From NCBI GenBank assembly GCA_004172935.1, contig SDZD01000035.1:1-64000 (forward strand): DNA of 64,000 bases, read 5' to 3'. Below, piece after piece: positions 33,368-42,584 of the stretch (positions are counted from its first letter, which is position 1; the number at the start of each line of letters is the position of its first letter). The stretch comes from a bacterium. GTDB taxonomy: Bacteria; Armatimonadota; Abditibacteriia; Abditibacteriales; Abditibacteriaceae. Below the pieces are notes generated by a model. It saw only the letters and a program-made list of their open reading frames with translations, was not told where the DNA came from and did no database searches. The position numbers and the translations under genes were made by a program.

Positions 33368-34921
33368 TCAGACTTTGAATTCGCTTGGATCGAAGGTCAA
33401 TTTGCGCTCGGCGGCCACGGCATCGTTGGCTTTGAGGACTGCAACGCAGGTTTCATAACCAACTTCGGGTGGGCAACTGAGTTTGGTGCCATTGCGGATG
33501 GCGGAAAAGAAATTCTCCAAATGGAGTTGGTGCGGCGCTTTCTCGCTCATTTCCTGCAAGCGCTCTTCTTTGGGGCGCCCGCTGGCCTTAAGGGTTTCGC
33601 CGACTTTGAGCGCGATGGCATCGACGCCCATCGCGTTGATTTTCTCGGCGTCGTCTTCCCACTTTTTGGGCGGTGCGCCGGGGTTGCGAACGATGAAGCC
33701 CTTTTTGGTGTCCTCGGAAACTTCCAGGACGCCTTGGTCGCCCATGAAAACTTCGTAGTAGCCGCCCCAGCCCGTGGTGTTGAGCACCTGATAGATGCCG
33801 CGAACCTTTCCAGGGCCAGTATTAAACTCATAGATCGCCATTACGTGGTCGTACCACTCGCCCACCTTATAGTAATCGTTGCCACCCGCCGCCATCACGG
33901 AGACGGGATTGGATTGCAAGAACCACGAGAAGATGTCGATCTGGTGCGAGCCTAAGTCGGCGATGGCGCCGCCGGAATATTGGCGATACCAACGCCAGTT
34001 GCGGAAGCGCTCCATCGTGTCATAGCCGTAGCGCTTCAGTACATCTGCCGAAAGCTCGCGGTTTTTAGGCCAGCCAATTTCCAAACGGCTCTGGCGATTC
34101 CACTGTCCGTAGGTGTGCGTCACGCGGCCCAGAACTTTTTCGGGGCCATTTATCAATTCATACGAGTGCCAGTAGCGCGGATTGGAGCGGCGCTGATGCC
34201 CGATTTGCAGTAACTTGCCGCTTTCGCGCGCTGCCAATACCATCGAACGCGCGCCTTCCAGCGTGTTCGACATTTCTTTCTCGCAGTAGACGTGCTTGCC
34301 CGCCTTCAGGCAATCTACCGTTTGTGGCGCGTGCTGCCAGTCGGGAGTGGCGATGATAACCGCCTGAATACTCGGCTCTTTTTCGAGCATGTCCTGATAA
34401 TCGGTGTAGGCCTTAGGGGTTTGACCGTACTTCTTCAGGATGTTGACCGAGTAATCTTGCGAATAGGGCCAAATGTCGCAGACAGCGACGAAGCGGATGC
34501 CGGGAATTTTGAGCGCGTTCAACAACAGGTTGCGCCCCTGGCTACCCGCACCGATGATCGCCACCTTCACTTCCTCGACTTTAACAGCGGGTTTCGTGGG
34601 CGCTGCTTGAGGCTTGGTGGCGTCCTTGACTTCTTTGGTGACGGCCTGATTTTTTGTTGCGGGCGTGGTGTTGCCCGCTTTTTTCGTGGCGTTGGTCGTG
34701 CCCAACGGACTTTTGGGCGTCGCGGGTTTGCCAGTCGGGGCCGCTTGAGCCTCGCTCATCCAGCGCGGCAGGATTAGTCCTGCCGCACCGACCAGACCCA
34801 TCGCGCGCAGAAATTCGCGGCGCGGTGTGATGATGACGCCTTCATCTTCGGCGGGCATTTCTTCGCCAGCCGGGGTTTCCAATGGTTCTTCGTTTTCTTC
34901 GGGCTTGTGTTCGTTCGTCAT
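33368..34921 (-). CDS. Tat-exported Gfo/Idh/MocA family oxidoreductase with linker
   Basis: The 517-residue product has an acidic N-terminal ~30 residues, then a twin-arginine motif in ITPRREFLRAMGLVGAAGL. A low-complexity Ala/Lys/Thr/Pro linker (about 60-110) precedes the dehydrogenase. The Rossmann domain reads VAIIGAGSQGRNLL, the family lysine lies in HVYCEKEMS, and the C-terminal domain has GGAIADLGSHQIDIFSWFL. The Lys-rich linker between signal and enzyme is unusual and may tether the enzyme to the cell envelope. It sits between the other Gfo/Idh/MocA gene and the ThuA-DUF1080 gene on the same strand. Confidence 0.87.
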   Translation of the reverse strand: MTNEHKPEENEEPLETPAGEEMPAEDEGVIITPRREFLRAMGLVGAAGLILPRWMSEAQAAPTGKPATPKSPLGTTNATKKAGNTTPATKNQAVTKEVKDATKPQAAPTKPAVKVEEVKVAIIGAGSQGRNLLLNALKIPGIRFVAVCDIWPYSQDYSVNILKKYGQTPKAYTDYQDMLEKEPSIQAVIIATPDWQHAPQTVDCLKAGKHVYCEKEMSNTLEGARSMVLAARESGKLLQIGHQRRSNPRYWHSYELINGPEKVLGRVTHTYGQWNRQSRLEIGWPKNRELSADVLKRYGYDTMERFRNWRWYRQYSGGAIADLGSHQIDIFSWFLQSNPVSVMAAGGNDYYKVGEWYDHVMAIYEFNTGPGKVRGIYQVLNTTGWGGYYEVFMGDQGVLEVSEDTKKGFIVRNPGAPPKKWEDDAEKINAMGVDAIALKVGETLKASGRPKEERLQEMSEKAPHQLHLENFFSAIRNGTKLSCPPEVGYETCVAVLKANDAVAAERKLTFDPSEFKV

Positions 34922-34967
34922 GTGTATGTAGTCGATTAGTGCTTTGAGAGAGCGCCGGGAAATGCGC

Positions 34968-36875
34968 TTATTTCGGGGCGGGATTCGCTGTCGGTGTCCA
35001 CGGCTGGTCGGTCAGTTCCTGAACCCAGATGTTGCGGTAGCGCACAGGATTGCCGTGGTCTTGCAAACGGATGGGGCCTTTGGCCGCGATGCCAGCAGCA
35101 GCTCCTCCAGTGGAGCGGGGAATTGCCACATCTTTCTGAATCACGACGCCATTGTGCAGCACCGTAATCGTTGGTGTTTTTGCCACGCTACCATCCGCAT
35201 ACAAGCGAGGCGCGCGGAAAGTGATGTCGTAGGTTTGCCACTGGCCGGGAGGGAGCGAAGCATTCACCAATGGTGTGGCGATTTGATAGATGCCGCCCGC
35301 ATCGTTATCTTTCGAATCCAGACCGAAGGAATCCAGCACCTGTAATTCGTAGCGGTCTTGCAGATAGACGCCAGAATTACCGCGCTCTTGTCCGCGCGCT
35401 TCGGGTTTGAGTGGTGTCAGCCATTCGAGGTGCAACTTGATGTCGCCGAACTCTTCATTGGTGCGGTTATCGCCACCGCGCACTTGCACCGAACCATCAC
35501 GTAGCGGAATCCACTCCTGATTTTTCCACGCCGTTAACGCTGGACCCTGCAACTGAGATTTTGTGTCCGACGAGTAGGGCAGTAGCACGACGGCATTCTT
35601 GGGCGCCTTCTGGCCGAGCGTTGGCGAGGTGCGATCCACTTTGCGCAGCGTCATTGGCTTCTCTGTGCCGCGCGTGATGGTCAGCCCATCCTCGCTCCAA
35701 TTGGCCTTGATGTCGCTGGCGCCGTCCGGCCCAATAAAGGCGATGGCGTTGTCTTTCAGCGTTCCGGTCAACTCGACACGGTTGGGAGCGCCCGCTGTGG
35801 GGTTGGGATTGAGGCCGAGCAACACGGCGCGATAATTGGAGTTGCCTTCGGGGAAAATCCGTACAAAGACCGTTGGGATGCGTCCCGCCGCGACGTTTTT
35901 GGCATCGGGGATCAAGGCGTATTCGCCCATCGCCATATCACTGTATTGTGTCGGTATCTGCGCGATTGGCGTGGTGTCAACTTTGAGGTCGCCAATGGCA
36001 TATTGAATGCCCGCCAGATAAACGCCCAGCACCTGCGAGTTGCTGTACAGCGCTTCGTTGTGGCCCATCGACGAATAGAAAACCCGCCCTGCGCCCTGCG
36101 TTTTAACCCAGGTGACGGGGAAGTCGTTATCGGTGCGCTTCATGCCGTTTTTCGGCGCCGTCTTCTCCATATCCAGTCCCATCAAAACGCGCTGCTGAGT
36201 GCGCTTATACGGGTCACGGAATTGATAGATTTCCTCGTTGAAAGTAAGGCTCTGTCCATTCAATCCCTTCGTGATAGGGCTTTTGTCGTCCTCGACTCGG
36301 ATGGTGACTTTATCGCCCGAACCCCACGGATGTCCATCGAAGTAGCCGCCGATCATCTGGCCATATTCGCTCCAGCCATACATGGTGTCAGTCGCGGCAT
36401 GGATGGCTGCGAAGCCTTTGCCACTGTTGACGAAGGCCAGCAGGTTGGCTTTGTAACGGGTTTCGTTATCCAGCGCTTTCTTCTTGCCCTCTTCGTCCAA
36501 GTCCTTGAAGTTACCAGGCTGTAAGGCGTAGCCAGTGGTGTTGGCGAATACCACCGCGTCATAGCTCGATAAATCTTCGAAGGCTGCGGGATCGTCGCTA
36601 ACGACTGTCGACCATGCGCCGGTTTTCTTGCCCAAAATCGTCAGCGCTTCGCCAGCGGTTTCGATGGAAGAATGCCGAAAGCCGTTGGCACGGCTGTACA
36701 CCAGAATCTTGCGCGCCTTGGCAGGTCGCGCAGCGATGCTGGGCGCGGCGGCAGTAATGGCGGCGATGTCGTTCGCATTGGGGGGAGCCGCGCTCGAAAC
36801 AGCGCATGAAGCCAGAAAGATGCAGCCAGTCCCAACGAAAGTTGGCACTCGTAACGTGGTTAATTTCAATCCCAT
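34968..36875 (-). CDS. ThuA domain fused to DUF1080 (3-keto-glycoside hydrolase-like) lipoprotein
   Basis: About 635 residues from the ATG at 36875 (AGGA upstream; the longer frame would overlap apbE). The N-terminus GCIFLASCAVSS looks like a lipoprotein signal with lipobox LASC. Residues ~55-290 form a ThuA-like trehalose-utilisation domain (KILVYSRANGFRHSSIETAG, GFAAIHAATDT, FNEEIYQF, GRVFYSSMGHN). A beta-rich middle part precedes a C-terminal DUF1080 domain (GDIKLHLEWLTP, GNSGVYLQDRYELQVLDSFG), a concanavalin-like fold associated with cleavage of 3-keto-glycosides. With the two adjacent exported dehydrogenases it suggests oxidation at C3 followed by bond cleavage, outside the cytoplasm. 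Confidence 0.85.
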   Translation of the reverse strand: MGLKLTTLRVPTFVGTGCIFLASCAVSSAAPPNANDIAAITAAAPSIAARPAKARKILVYSRANGFRHSSIETAGEALTILGKKTGAWSTVVSDDPAAFEDLSSYDAVVFANTTGYALQPGNFKDLDEEGKKKALDNETRYKANLLAFVNSGKGFAAIHAATDTMYGWSEYGQMIGGYFDGHPWGSGDKVTIRVEDDKSPITKGLNGQSLTFNEEIYQFRDPYKRTQQRVLMGLDMEKTAPKNGMKRTDNDFPVTWVKTQGAGRVFYSSMGHNEALYSNSQVLGVYLAGIQYAIGDLKVDTTPIAQIPTQYSDMAMGEYALIPDAKNVAAGRIPTVFVRIFPEGNSNYRAVLLGLNPNPTAGAPNRVELTGTLKDNAIAFIGPDGASDIKANWSEDGLTITRGTEKPMTLRKVDRTSPTLGQKAPKNAVVLLPYSSDTKSQLQGPALTAWKNQEWIPLRDGSVQVRGGDNRTNEEFGDIKLHLEWLTPLKPEARGQERGNSGVYLQDRYELQVLDSFGLDSKDNDAGGIYQIATPLVNASLPPGQWQTYDITFRAPRLYADGSVAKTPTITVLHNGVVIQKDVAIPRSTGGAAAGIAAKGPIRLQDHGNPVRYRNIWVQELTDQPWTPTANPAPK

Positions 36876-36924
36876 TGTAAGTCCTGAAAAGGTCTTCTTC
36901 TCATCCATCTCAAACGATTTACGA

Positions 36925-37953
36925 CTAATTTTTATTGGGGGAATCGAGTTCCCAAACATCAATTCCGCAGCGCTGCCACTGTCCATCGTTGTCCAGAAGC
37001 AGAGCGCCGACTTTGATTTGCTGAGAGCAAAATGCCTGAATTTCCGCGAAGTCCATCACCATGAACGCCGTTGAACAGGCATCGGAAAGCGCGGCGGTTG
37101 GGGCAACAGCCCAGGCGCCACGCCAATTGGACGCGGTCTTTCCAGTCCGTCCATCAATGATGTGCGAGCCATGAAGAACTTGCGCCGAGCCTGAGAGTGC
37201 CATGTTCTGTAAAATCCCGCGCCCTCCTGATTCCCCATCACTTCCCGCTGTGCTTGGTGGTCTTAAAGCGACTGGCCATCCTTTCGCACCCTGATTTGCG
37301 GTGTCGGGGGCATCCCCTAAACCTAAAATTGTGCTTTGCCCTGCGGAAAATAACGCATGTTGGATACCCCAGTCGCGCAAAAGATTCGCGGAAATATCGA
37401 GAGCATAGCCTTTACCTAATGCTCCTAAATCGACTTGCGCCCGCGTATCAGTCAAACGCGCTCGTAGTGGCTCCTCGGCCAGTTGCAAATATCGGTTCCA
37501 CGCCCCTTCCCATTGCGGCGAGTCGGTGACTTCTCGAATCAAATCGTCTTCGCCGCGTCTCGCCTCGATGGTATCGCCGAGGGCAATATCGAATGCGCCC
37601 CCAGTCAATTCGCTGACGGTGAGGCCCAGATACAAACACTCCCATGCCGTAACACCAATGTTGACCCAACCACTGTCGCCCTGTCGAAGAGCAGCGTTCA
37701 AGCGGTAGATGTCGCTCGAAACGATGAAGCGTGATAATTCGCCTTCGAGACGGTCAACTTCATCCCAAACATCCTGTGCCAGTTGCGCCGCGTAGTCGAA
37801 CTCTACCTCCGCAATCCATAGGCTCCACGGACAAGCCATCGCGAAGTGCTGGAATCGGTGAGTGCCATCGGAAGAAACGGGAGTGGGACGAGCAGACATA
37901 GAGAACGCATCGCCAAATTGAGCAAGGGCGATGGTGGGCGGTAAATTTATCAT
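36925..37953 (-). CDS. apbE: FAD:protein FMN transferase (ApbE)
   Basis: Encodes 342 residues with ApbE family features: HFAMACPWSLWI near the N-terminus, the flavin-binding segment LTGGAFDIALGD, QVDLGALGKGYALDISANLL (equivalent of the DLGGIAKGYAVD motif) and HIIDGRTGKTASNW. ApbE covalently attaches FMN to threonines of exported flavoproteins such as Rnf/Nqr subunits, using FAD and Mg2+. No lipoprotein or signal sequence is obvious, so its location is uncertain. It precedes the ThuA-DUF1080 gene on the same strand with about 50 bp between the coding parts. Confidence 0.88.
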   Translation of the reverse strand: MINLPPTIALAQFGDAFSMSARPTPVSSDGTHRFQHFAMACPWSLWIAEVEFDYAAQLAQDVWDEVDRLEGELSRFIVSSDIYRLNAALRQGDSGWVNIGVTAWECLYLGLTVSELTGGAFDIALGDTIEARRGEDDLIREVTDSPQWEGAWNRYLQLAEEPLRARLTDTRAQVDLGALGKGYALDISANLLRDWGIQHALFSAGQSTILGLGDAPDTANQGAKGWPVALRPPSTAGSDGESGGRGILQNMALSGSAQVLHGSHIIDGRTGKTASNWRGAWAVAPTAALSDACSTAFMVMDFAEIQAFCSQQIKVGALLLDNDGQWQRCGIDVWELDSPNKN

Positions 37954-38322
37954 GCGTCTGTTTCGCCAGTCTTAATCAAGCGTGCTGATTTTAGACATCG
38001 GTGCGTCCTCTATTACTCGTATCTTTCTGTTTGGAAATTTTAAGACCAATAACGGCACCTTTTGTTTCTAAGAAAAGTGCGAAAATAATCTCTCGCTTTC
38101 CCAGATGGAGAAAAAGGGTGGTTTGCCAATGCTGCCAATGCTGTTAAGCTCTGGAACATCCCAATTACATTTATTCGTTCCGATGGGTGAATTTCCCCGC
38201 TCAAACAGGGCCATGAGGCGGAACGAAGTACCAGATTTGGTTTGTAGTCAGGGTATGTGCATAATAATTAAAGAACGTTAAATAAATACGTTTTAAAGAC
38301 AACATCGTCGTTCAGCAAAACC
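37954..38322. promoter_or_regulatory. Divergent regulatory region between apbE and MFS genes, with strong hairpin
   Basis: Contains a 9-bp perfect stem TTCGTTCCG (38174-38182) / CGGAACGAA (38219-38227), extended by ATGG/CCAT with a GAGG bulge, about 95 bp upstream of the MFS start codon. Nearby TGCCAATGC is repeated in tandem (38124-38132 and 38133-38141). It could be a transcribed leader structure or an operator region for the carrier gene. No gene is seen. Confidence 0.45.
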
Positions 38323-39960
38323 ATGTTGACATCCGAAAAACAGACGCCAGTGACTGCTTCGCCTTCTCCGCGAAGTGTGACAACGCAGGATATGAAGTTG
38401 TTTTGGGGCTGCTTTCTCGCCCTCATTACGACCTCGACCGCATTCATCACGCGCGCCATCCTCATCAGTACCCCCGATTTGTGGCCGAAAGATTTCGGTT
38501 TGTCGCCAGTCAGTTCGGGCGAACTTTTCGGTGCTGGTTTGTGGCCGTTCGCCATCACCATCATCCTGTTCAGCTTTTTCATCGACAAGGTTGGTTACAA
38601 AGCCGCGATGTTCTTTAGCGCGGTATGTTACGTAATTTACGGCGTGATGGTACTTAATGCCTACTCCCTCGTGCATCCGGGGGGAGGCGCCCTCACAGGC
38701 GAAGCCCTCACAGCGGCGCAAGGCAAAGCGTGGCCCATTCTGTATTGGGGTTCGGTAATCCTCGGCTTGGGCAACGGCACCGTCGAAGCCTTCGCTAACC
38801 CCGTCGTCGCGACTTTGTTCAACCGCGAGAAAGTCAAATGGATTAACACCCTGCACGCCGGATGGCCCGCAGGGTTGGTGCTGGGCGGCGTCATCACCAT
38901 CCTGCTCGATCAGGTGGTCAAAAACGATTGGCGCATAGTGGTCTATCTGCTCGGATTGCCCGCAATCGTCTATTTGGTGATGTTGGCCCCTGCCAAATTC
39001 CCCGTTCAGGAGCGCGTAGCTTCGGGCACGACCTACCGGGAAATGCTGGCCGAATTCGGTGTCGTTGGCGCCATGTTCGCCAGCTATATGATCTTCCGCG
39101 AATTGCAAAACGACTTCAAATGGGATGGCAGTATCACCTTGATTTTGGTGGCTGCTTCGGCTGTGGCCTATGGCCTTTACGCCCGCTCCCTGGGGCGCCC
39201 ATTGATGATCGTGTTCTGCCTCATTATGACGCCGCTTGCCATCACCGAACTTGGCACCGATGGCGCCATTGGCGGTTTGATGATGGACCCAATGGAAAAG
39301 GCCGGACTCAATCCTGCCTGGGTATTGGTCTATACCTCGGCCATCATGATGGTACTACGCTTCTTCTTCGCTGGGCCACTGGTCGCGAGGCTGACACCAC
39401 TGGGACTTCTCGCGGGTTGTACGGCGCTTGCCATCGTCGGCCTCAATTTGCTGGCCGTTGCCAAGGGCTTGGCCTTCATCTTCATCGCCGCCTCCATCTA
39501 TGGCGTTGGGAAAAGCTTTTTCTGGCCGACAACGTTGGGTATCGTTTCCGAACAGTTCCCCAAGGGGGGCGCGCTTACTCTCAATGCTATCGCGGGTATC
39601 GGTATGTTGTCGGTTGGCATCATCGGTTCGCCACTGATTGGCCGTATGCAGGAAGCATCGTGGCAGCACGCCATCGAGGCCAAATCTCCCGGCACCTATC
39701 AAAAGGTCGCCATTCAAGACACCTACGTTTTAGGCAACTACTCTAAGGTCGATCCCAAAGCGATTACGACCCTTCCGCCCACGGAGCAGGGAGCTGTCAC
39801 TTCGACTGAGAAGGATGCCAAGCAAGGCGCGCTCTCCGCCATCTCGATTTTGCCTGTTATTATGCTGGTGTCGTACATCGGCTTACTGCTCTATTTCAAG
39901 TCGCAAGGCGGTTATAAAGCGGTCTATCTGAACGACGCCGAAAGTCCCGCCGGACATTAG
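38323..39960 (+). CDS. Major facilitator superfamily transporter
   Basis: The 545-residue membrane protein has about 12 predicted hydrophobic helices, beginning after ~25 polar residues (LFWGCFLALITTSTAFITRAIL) and including paired glycine-rich helices such as GSVILGLGNGTVEAFANPVVATLF and WPAGLVLGGVITILLDQVV. The last loop before the final helix is long and hydrophilic (about residues 440-500). This is MFS-like, resembling sugar carriers of planctomycete/armatimonad clusters. Its position divergent from apbE and the sugar dehydrogenase genes suggests uptake of a product of that pathway. The substrate is unknown. Confidence 0.82.
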   Translation: MLTSEKQTPVTASPSPRSVTTQDMKLFWGCFLALITTSTAFITRAILISTPDLWPKDFGLSPVSSGELFGAGLWPFAITIILFSFFIDKVGYKAAMFFSAVCYVIYGVMVLNAYSLVHPGGGALTGEALTAAQGKAWPILYWGSVILGLGNGTVEAFANPVVATLFNREKVKWINTLHAGWPAGLVLGGVITILLDQVVKNDWRIVVYLLGLPAIVYLVMLAPAKFPVQERVASGTTYREMLAEFGVVGAMFASYMIFRELQNDFKWDGSITLILVAASAVAYGLYARSLGRPLMIVFCLIMTPLAITELGTDGAIGGLMMDPMEKAGLNPAWVLVYTSAIMMVLRFFFAGPLVARLTPLGLLAGCTALAIVGLNLLAVAKGLAFIFIAASIYGVGKSFFWPTTLGIVSEQFPKGGALTLNAIAGIGMLSVGIIGSPLIGRMQEASWQHAIEAKSPGTYQKVAIQDTYVLGNYSKVDPKAITTLPPTEQGAVTSTEKDAKQGALSAISILPVIMLVSYIGLLLYFKSQGGYKAVYLNDAESPAGH

Positions 39961-39962
39961 CC

Positions 39963-41564
39963 TCATCCCGAATCGGCGTTGTGCAGGAACTTCTCCCACA
40001 GCGCCGTTTCGACGCATAACCCAAACACTTTCCCCGGTCGCAAACCATAATATTCGATGCGGTAATCGCTCTCGAACTCGGCTCCCATTTGTTTGTACAA
40101 TTCCGCGATGTTAGCCTGAGCCACAATGATAATCGGCATTCGCGCCCCATTCAAATCAGGTATCGAATTGAAGTACCCCACTTGCGATTGAGCGCGCAAC
40201 TCCCACGGTAACGGCCAATAATCCCCCTTAGGCGCAATCACAACCATCGGCAACGCCTTCTTTCTCGAATCTAATTCGGCCAGCTGTTGCACCCGTTCGC
40301 CCAGTCGAAGCACATCGCGAGTAGGGTGGGCATACACCCACGGGTTACGCCTATCCGCAAAAAATCGCGTGTTCGATAGCTGGACTTGCTGATACAAATT
40401 CCAACACCCTGCCCCCACAAACAACAGCACTGCCCCCTGAACTAAGCGCGCTCCCATTGGTTTCGCCGCGAAAATCCGCAGCGGAAGCGCTAATATCTGC
40501 GACACACCAAATCCCGCCAGAACGATGGCCCCATGCCAGAATCCAAGGGCGCACCACGGGGTTTTGTACGGCAGCACGCTATAAACCGCCATCATTGCCA
40601 GGGTATAAACCGCCCAGAAGCGGGCCAGCGGTGCGTGCGTCTGGCGTCCAAACGCCATTCCCAATCCGATGAGGGCGAACAGCGCGATAAATGCCTCGCT
40701 CCAACGCGGCCCCGCTCCGCCGCGATACCACAACAGCCACTCGAAATACTTGAACCAGACATGGCGATGCAATTCCCCCTGCGACTCTTGCCCCCCGGCC
40801 CGTGAAACATATGTCGATGCTGCTAAAGAGGCCGTTTTGAAGTCGGGCAACGAGCGTCCAAAATTCGATAGCAAACAGACCGCAACTCCTAACGCCACAA
40901 CGAAAACCAGCCCCCAGTCACGCCCGCCAACAGTGGGATGTTGCTCTTCTCCCCCTTGAACTCGCAGCGTGAAAAACCACGACAACGCCACACACGCGAA
41001 AACGATAATCGCCGTTTCCTTCGAGGCCAGCATCAACCCGCCATTGAGTCCTGCACCAAGCAGCCACAATTGGCGCGGGCGCGATTCGCTGCTTTGCCTC
41101 GCGCGCCATAAACACGCGATAAATCCCGCACTAAAAAAGACGAGCGGTATCTCTTGGATGAAATAGCGCGAATAAAACACCATCACTGGCGAAAGCGCCG
41201 TGAAAAGCGCCGCCCACAAAATGGTGTCGCGGTTTTTGCCGAACCCATCGCGCAGCAACCACAGCCAGCCAATAATCAGCGCGCCCAAGCAGGCGGGCAC
41301 AAGGCGCAGAGTTGTAGCGGTTAGCGCGGCAAAGTTGCTGGCACCAGAGATTTTGACGACGGGTAGGGCGAAGTCATACAGAATTGGGCCGTGATACTCG
41401 CGCGGGTCGTATCGGTACTCTCCCTTCGACCACAGCTCGTTGAATTTGACGGCGTGAACTGCTTCATCACCATGCATTGGCCGCAAATCCAAATGGGGCA
41501 CCCGCAATGCGAGTGCCCCACAAAAAACGACGAACAGAATCGCCAAAAGCCAACGCGAATTCAT
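39963..41564 (-). CDS. Membrane glycosyltransferase of the GT39/ArnT-like type (Agl23-associated family)
   Basis: About 533 residues from the ATG at 41564. Many transmembrane helices are present. The first periplasmic loop reads LRPMHGDEAVHAVKFNELW, with the acidic HGDE motif that is the catalytic Asp-Glu region of GT-C enzymes, followed by YRYDPREYHGPILY, a pattern I associate with a family named flippase-activity-associated protein Agl23. Such enzymes use polyprenyl-phosphate sugars at the outer membrane face. It converges with the MFS gene, 2 bp apart at the stop codons. The acceptor is unknown. Confidence 0.75.
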   Translation of the reverse strand: MNSRWLLAILFVVFCGALALRVPHLDLRPMHGDEAVHAVKFNELWSKGEYRYDPREYHGPILYDFALPVVKISGASNFAALTATTLRLVPACLGALIIGWLWLLRDGFGKNRDTILWAALFTALSPVMVFYSRYFIQEIPLVFFSAGFIACLWRARQSSESRPRQLWLLGAGLNGGLMLASKETAIIVFACVALSWFFTLRVQGGEEQHPTVGGRDWGLVFVVALGVAVCLLSNFGRSLPDFKTASLAASTYVSRAGGQESQGELHRHVWFKYFEWLLWYRGGAGPRWSEAFIALFALIGLGMAFGRQTHAPLARFWAVYTLAMMAVYSVLPYKTPWCALGFWHGAIVLAGFGVSQILALPLRIFAAKPMGARLVQGAVLLFVGAGCWNLYQQVQLSNTRFFADRRNPWVYAHPTRDVLRLGERVQQLAELDSRKKALPMVVIAPKGDYWPLPWELRAQSQVGYFNSIPDLNGARMPIIIVAQANIAELYKQMGAEFESDYRIEYYGLRPGKVFGLCVETALWEKFLHNADSG

Positions 41565-41588
41565 TGTTACCAATGGTTTTGGCCGAAA

Positions 41589-42347
41589 TTACTTGCCGTA
41601 AACTTCGATTTCGGTGAAGCGGTTCTCGTCGCCGCCCGTGGAACCATTCGAGTACACACGCACATAGCGCGCCTTGACGTTCTTGAGTGGAATGAGTTTG
41701 CCCTCGGCCAACTCAAAGTACTCGCGATCTGTTCCACGACCCAATCCGGCGCTGTTGTCCTGATCGTTATTGAAAACAGTTTTGACGCCCGAAATAAAGT
41801 CGGCATCGTCGGAGACTTGCACCACTACATCATGGTACACGCTGGCTTCTGAGTGCGTATGCCACATCAACAACGCCGATAGATTGGCCGAGCGCTCCAA
41901 ATCGATCTGAACCCACTGTTTGCCAAATCCAAATTCGACGAAGTTACCGTCGCCCGCTTCTTTGTTGCCATCGGTGATTTGCGAAGGCTCGCCGACCACA
42001 GGAGCCGAATCGCTGGCCGTCACGGTTTTACCTGCCGCGAGGTTAACCGTGCCACGAGGAACATAAAAAGGAGCGCGTGGTTTTCCAGTCGGCTTCTCGA
42101 CTGTTGTGCCAGCAGGAATATTTTTGGGAGTGCCGATGAAGGTTGGCTTTGGCAATTTCAACTGCAACACAACCATATTCGGGTCGGTTTTGGGGGCAGC
42201 TGGTTTCGCTGGCTGAGGTTTAGGCTTGGCTGCTGGTTTCTTCGCGGCGCTTGCATTGGCAGGAGCGGCCGCTAAACGGGGGGCATTGCACGCAACTACG
42301 GCAAGCAAAGCGACCGACGACAATAAATGGAACTGAGAAATTTTCAT
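41589..42347 (-). CDS. Discoidin (F5/8 type C)-like surface lipoprotein
   Basis: About 252 residues from the ATG at 42347. The leader LSSVALLAVVACNAP has a plausible lipobox (VVAC). An Ala/Lys/Pro-rich linker follows (about 20-50). The C-terminal ~140 residues form a discoidin-like carbohydrate-binding beta-sandwich: NLAAGKTVTASDSAP, ITDGNKEAGDGNFVEFG, KQWVQIDLERSANLSALLMW and VKARYVRVYSNGST...FTEIEVYGK. It would bind sugars at the cell surface. It lies just upstream of the membrane glycosyltransferase gene on the same strand. Confidence 0.8.
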   Translation of the reverse strand: MKISQFHLLSSVALLAVVACNAPRLAAAPANASAAKKPAAKPKPQPAKPAAPKTDPNMVVLQLKLPKPTFIGTPKNIPAGTTVEKPTGKPRAPFYVPRGTVNLAAGKTVTASDSAPVVGEPSQITDGNKEAGDGNFVEFGFGKQWVQIDLERSANLSALLMWHTHSEASVYHDVVVQVSDDADFISGVKTVFNNDQDNSAGLGRGTDREYFELAEGKLIPLKNVKARYVRVYSNGSTGGDENRFTEIEVYGK

Positions 42348-42532
42348 CTTGGATGCTGGTTGTTGGACAAGCCGAAATCGCAATTAGTAGCATGATTTAA
42401 GGGGCGACTTGTCTCGAAATGATAATGCGAATGTTCATCACTCTTATCAATCCTACCTTTCCTATGCCAAATCAATATACCCACGTATCTGTGATTTAAA
42501 ACCGAAAACGGTATTTTATTCCAGCATAATGC

Positions 42533-42569
42533 CAAATAGCCCGATGGCCCCATGCCATCGAGCTATTTG
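42533..42569 (-). terminator. Intrinsic terminator after the YdcF-like gene
   Basis: Stem CAAATAGC-CGATGGC / GCCATCG-GCTATTTG (42533-42569) with one internal mismatch and a 5-nt loop lies 16 bp after the stop codon on the minus strand. Confidence 0.75.
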
Positions 42570-42584
42570 AAAGACCAACTTCGC

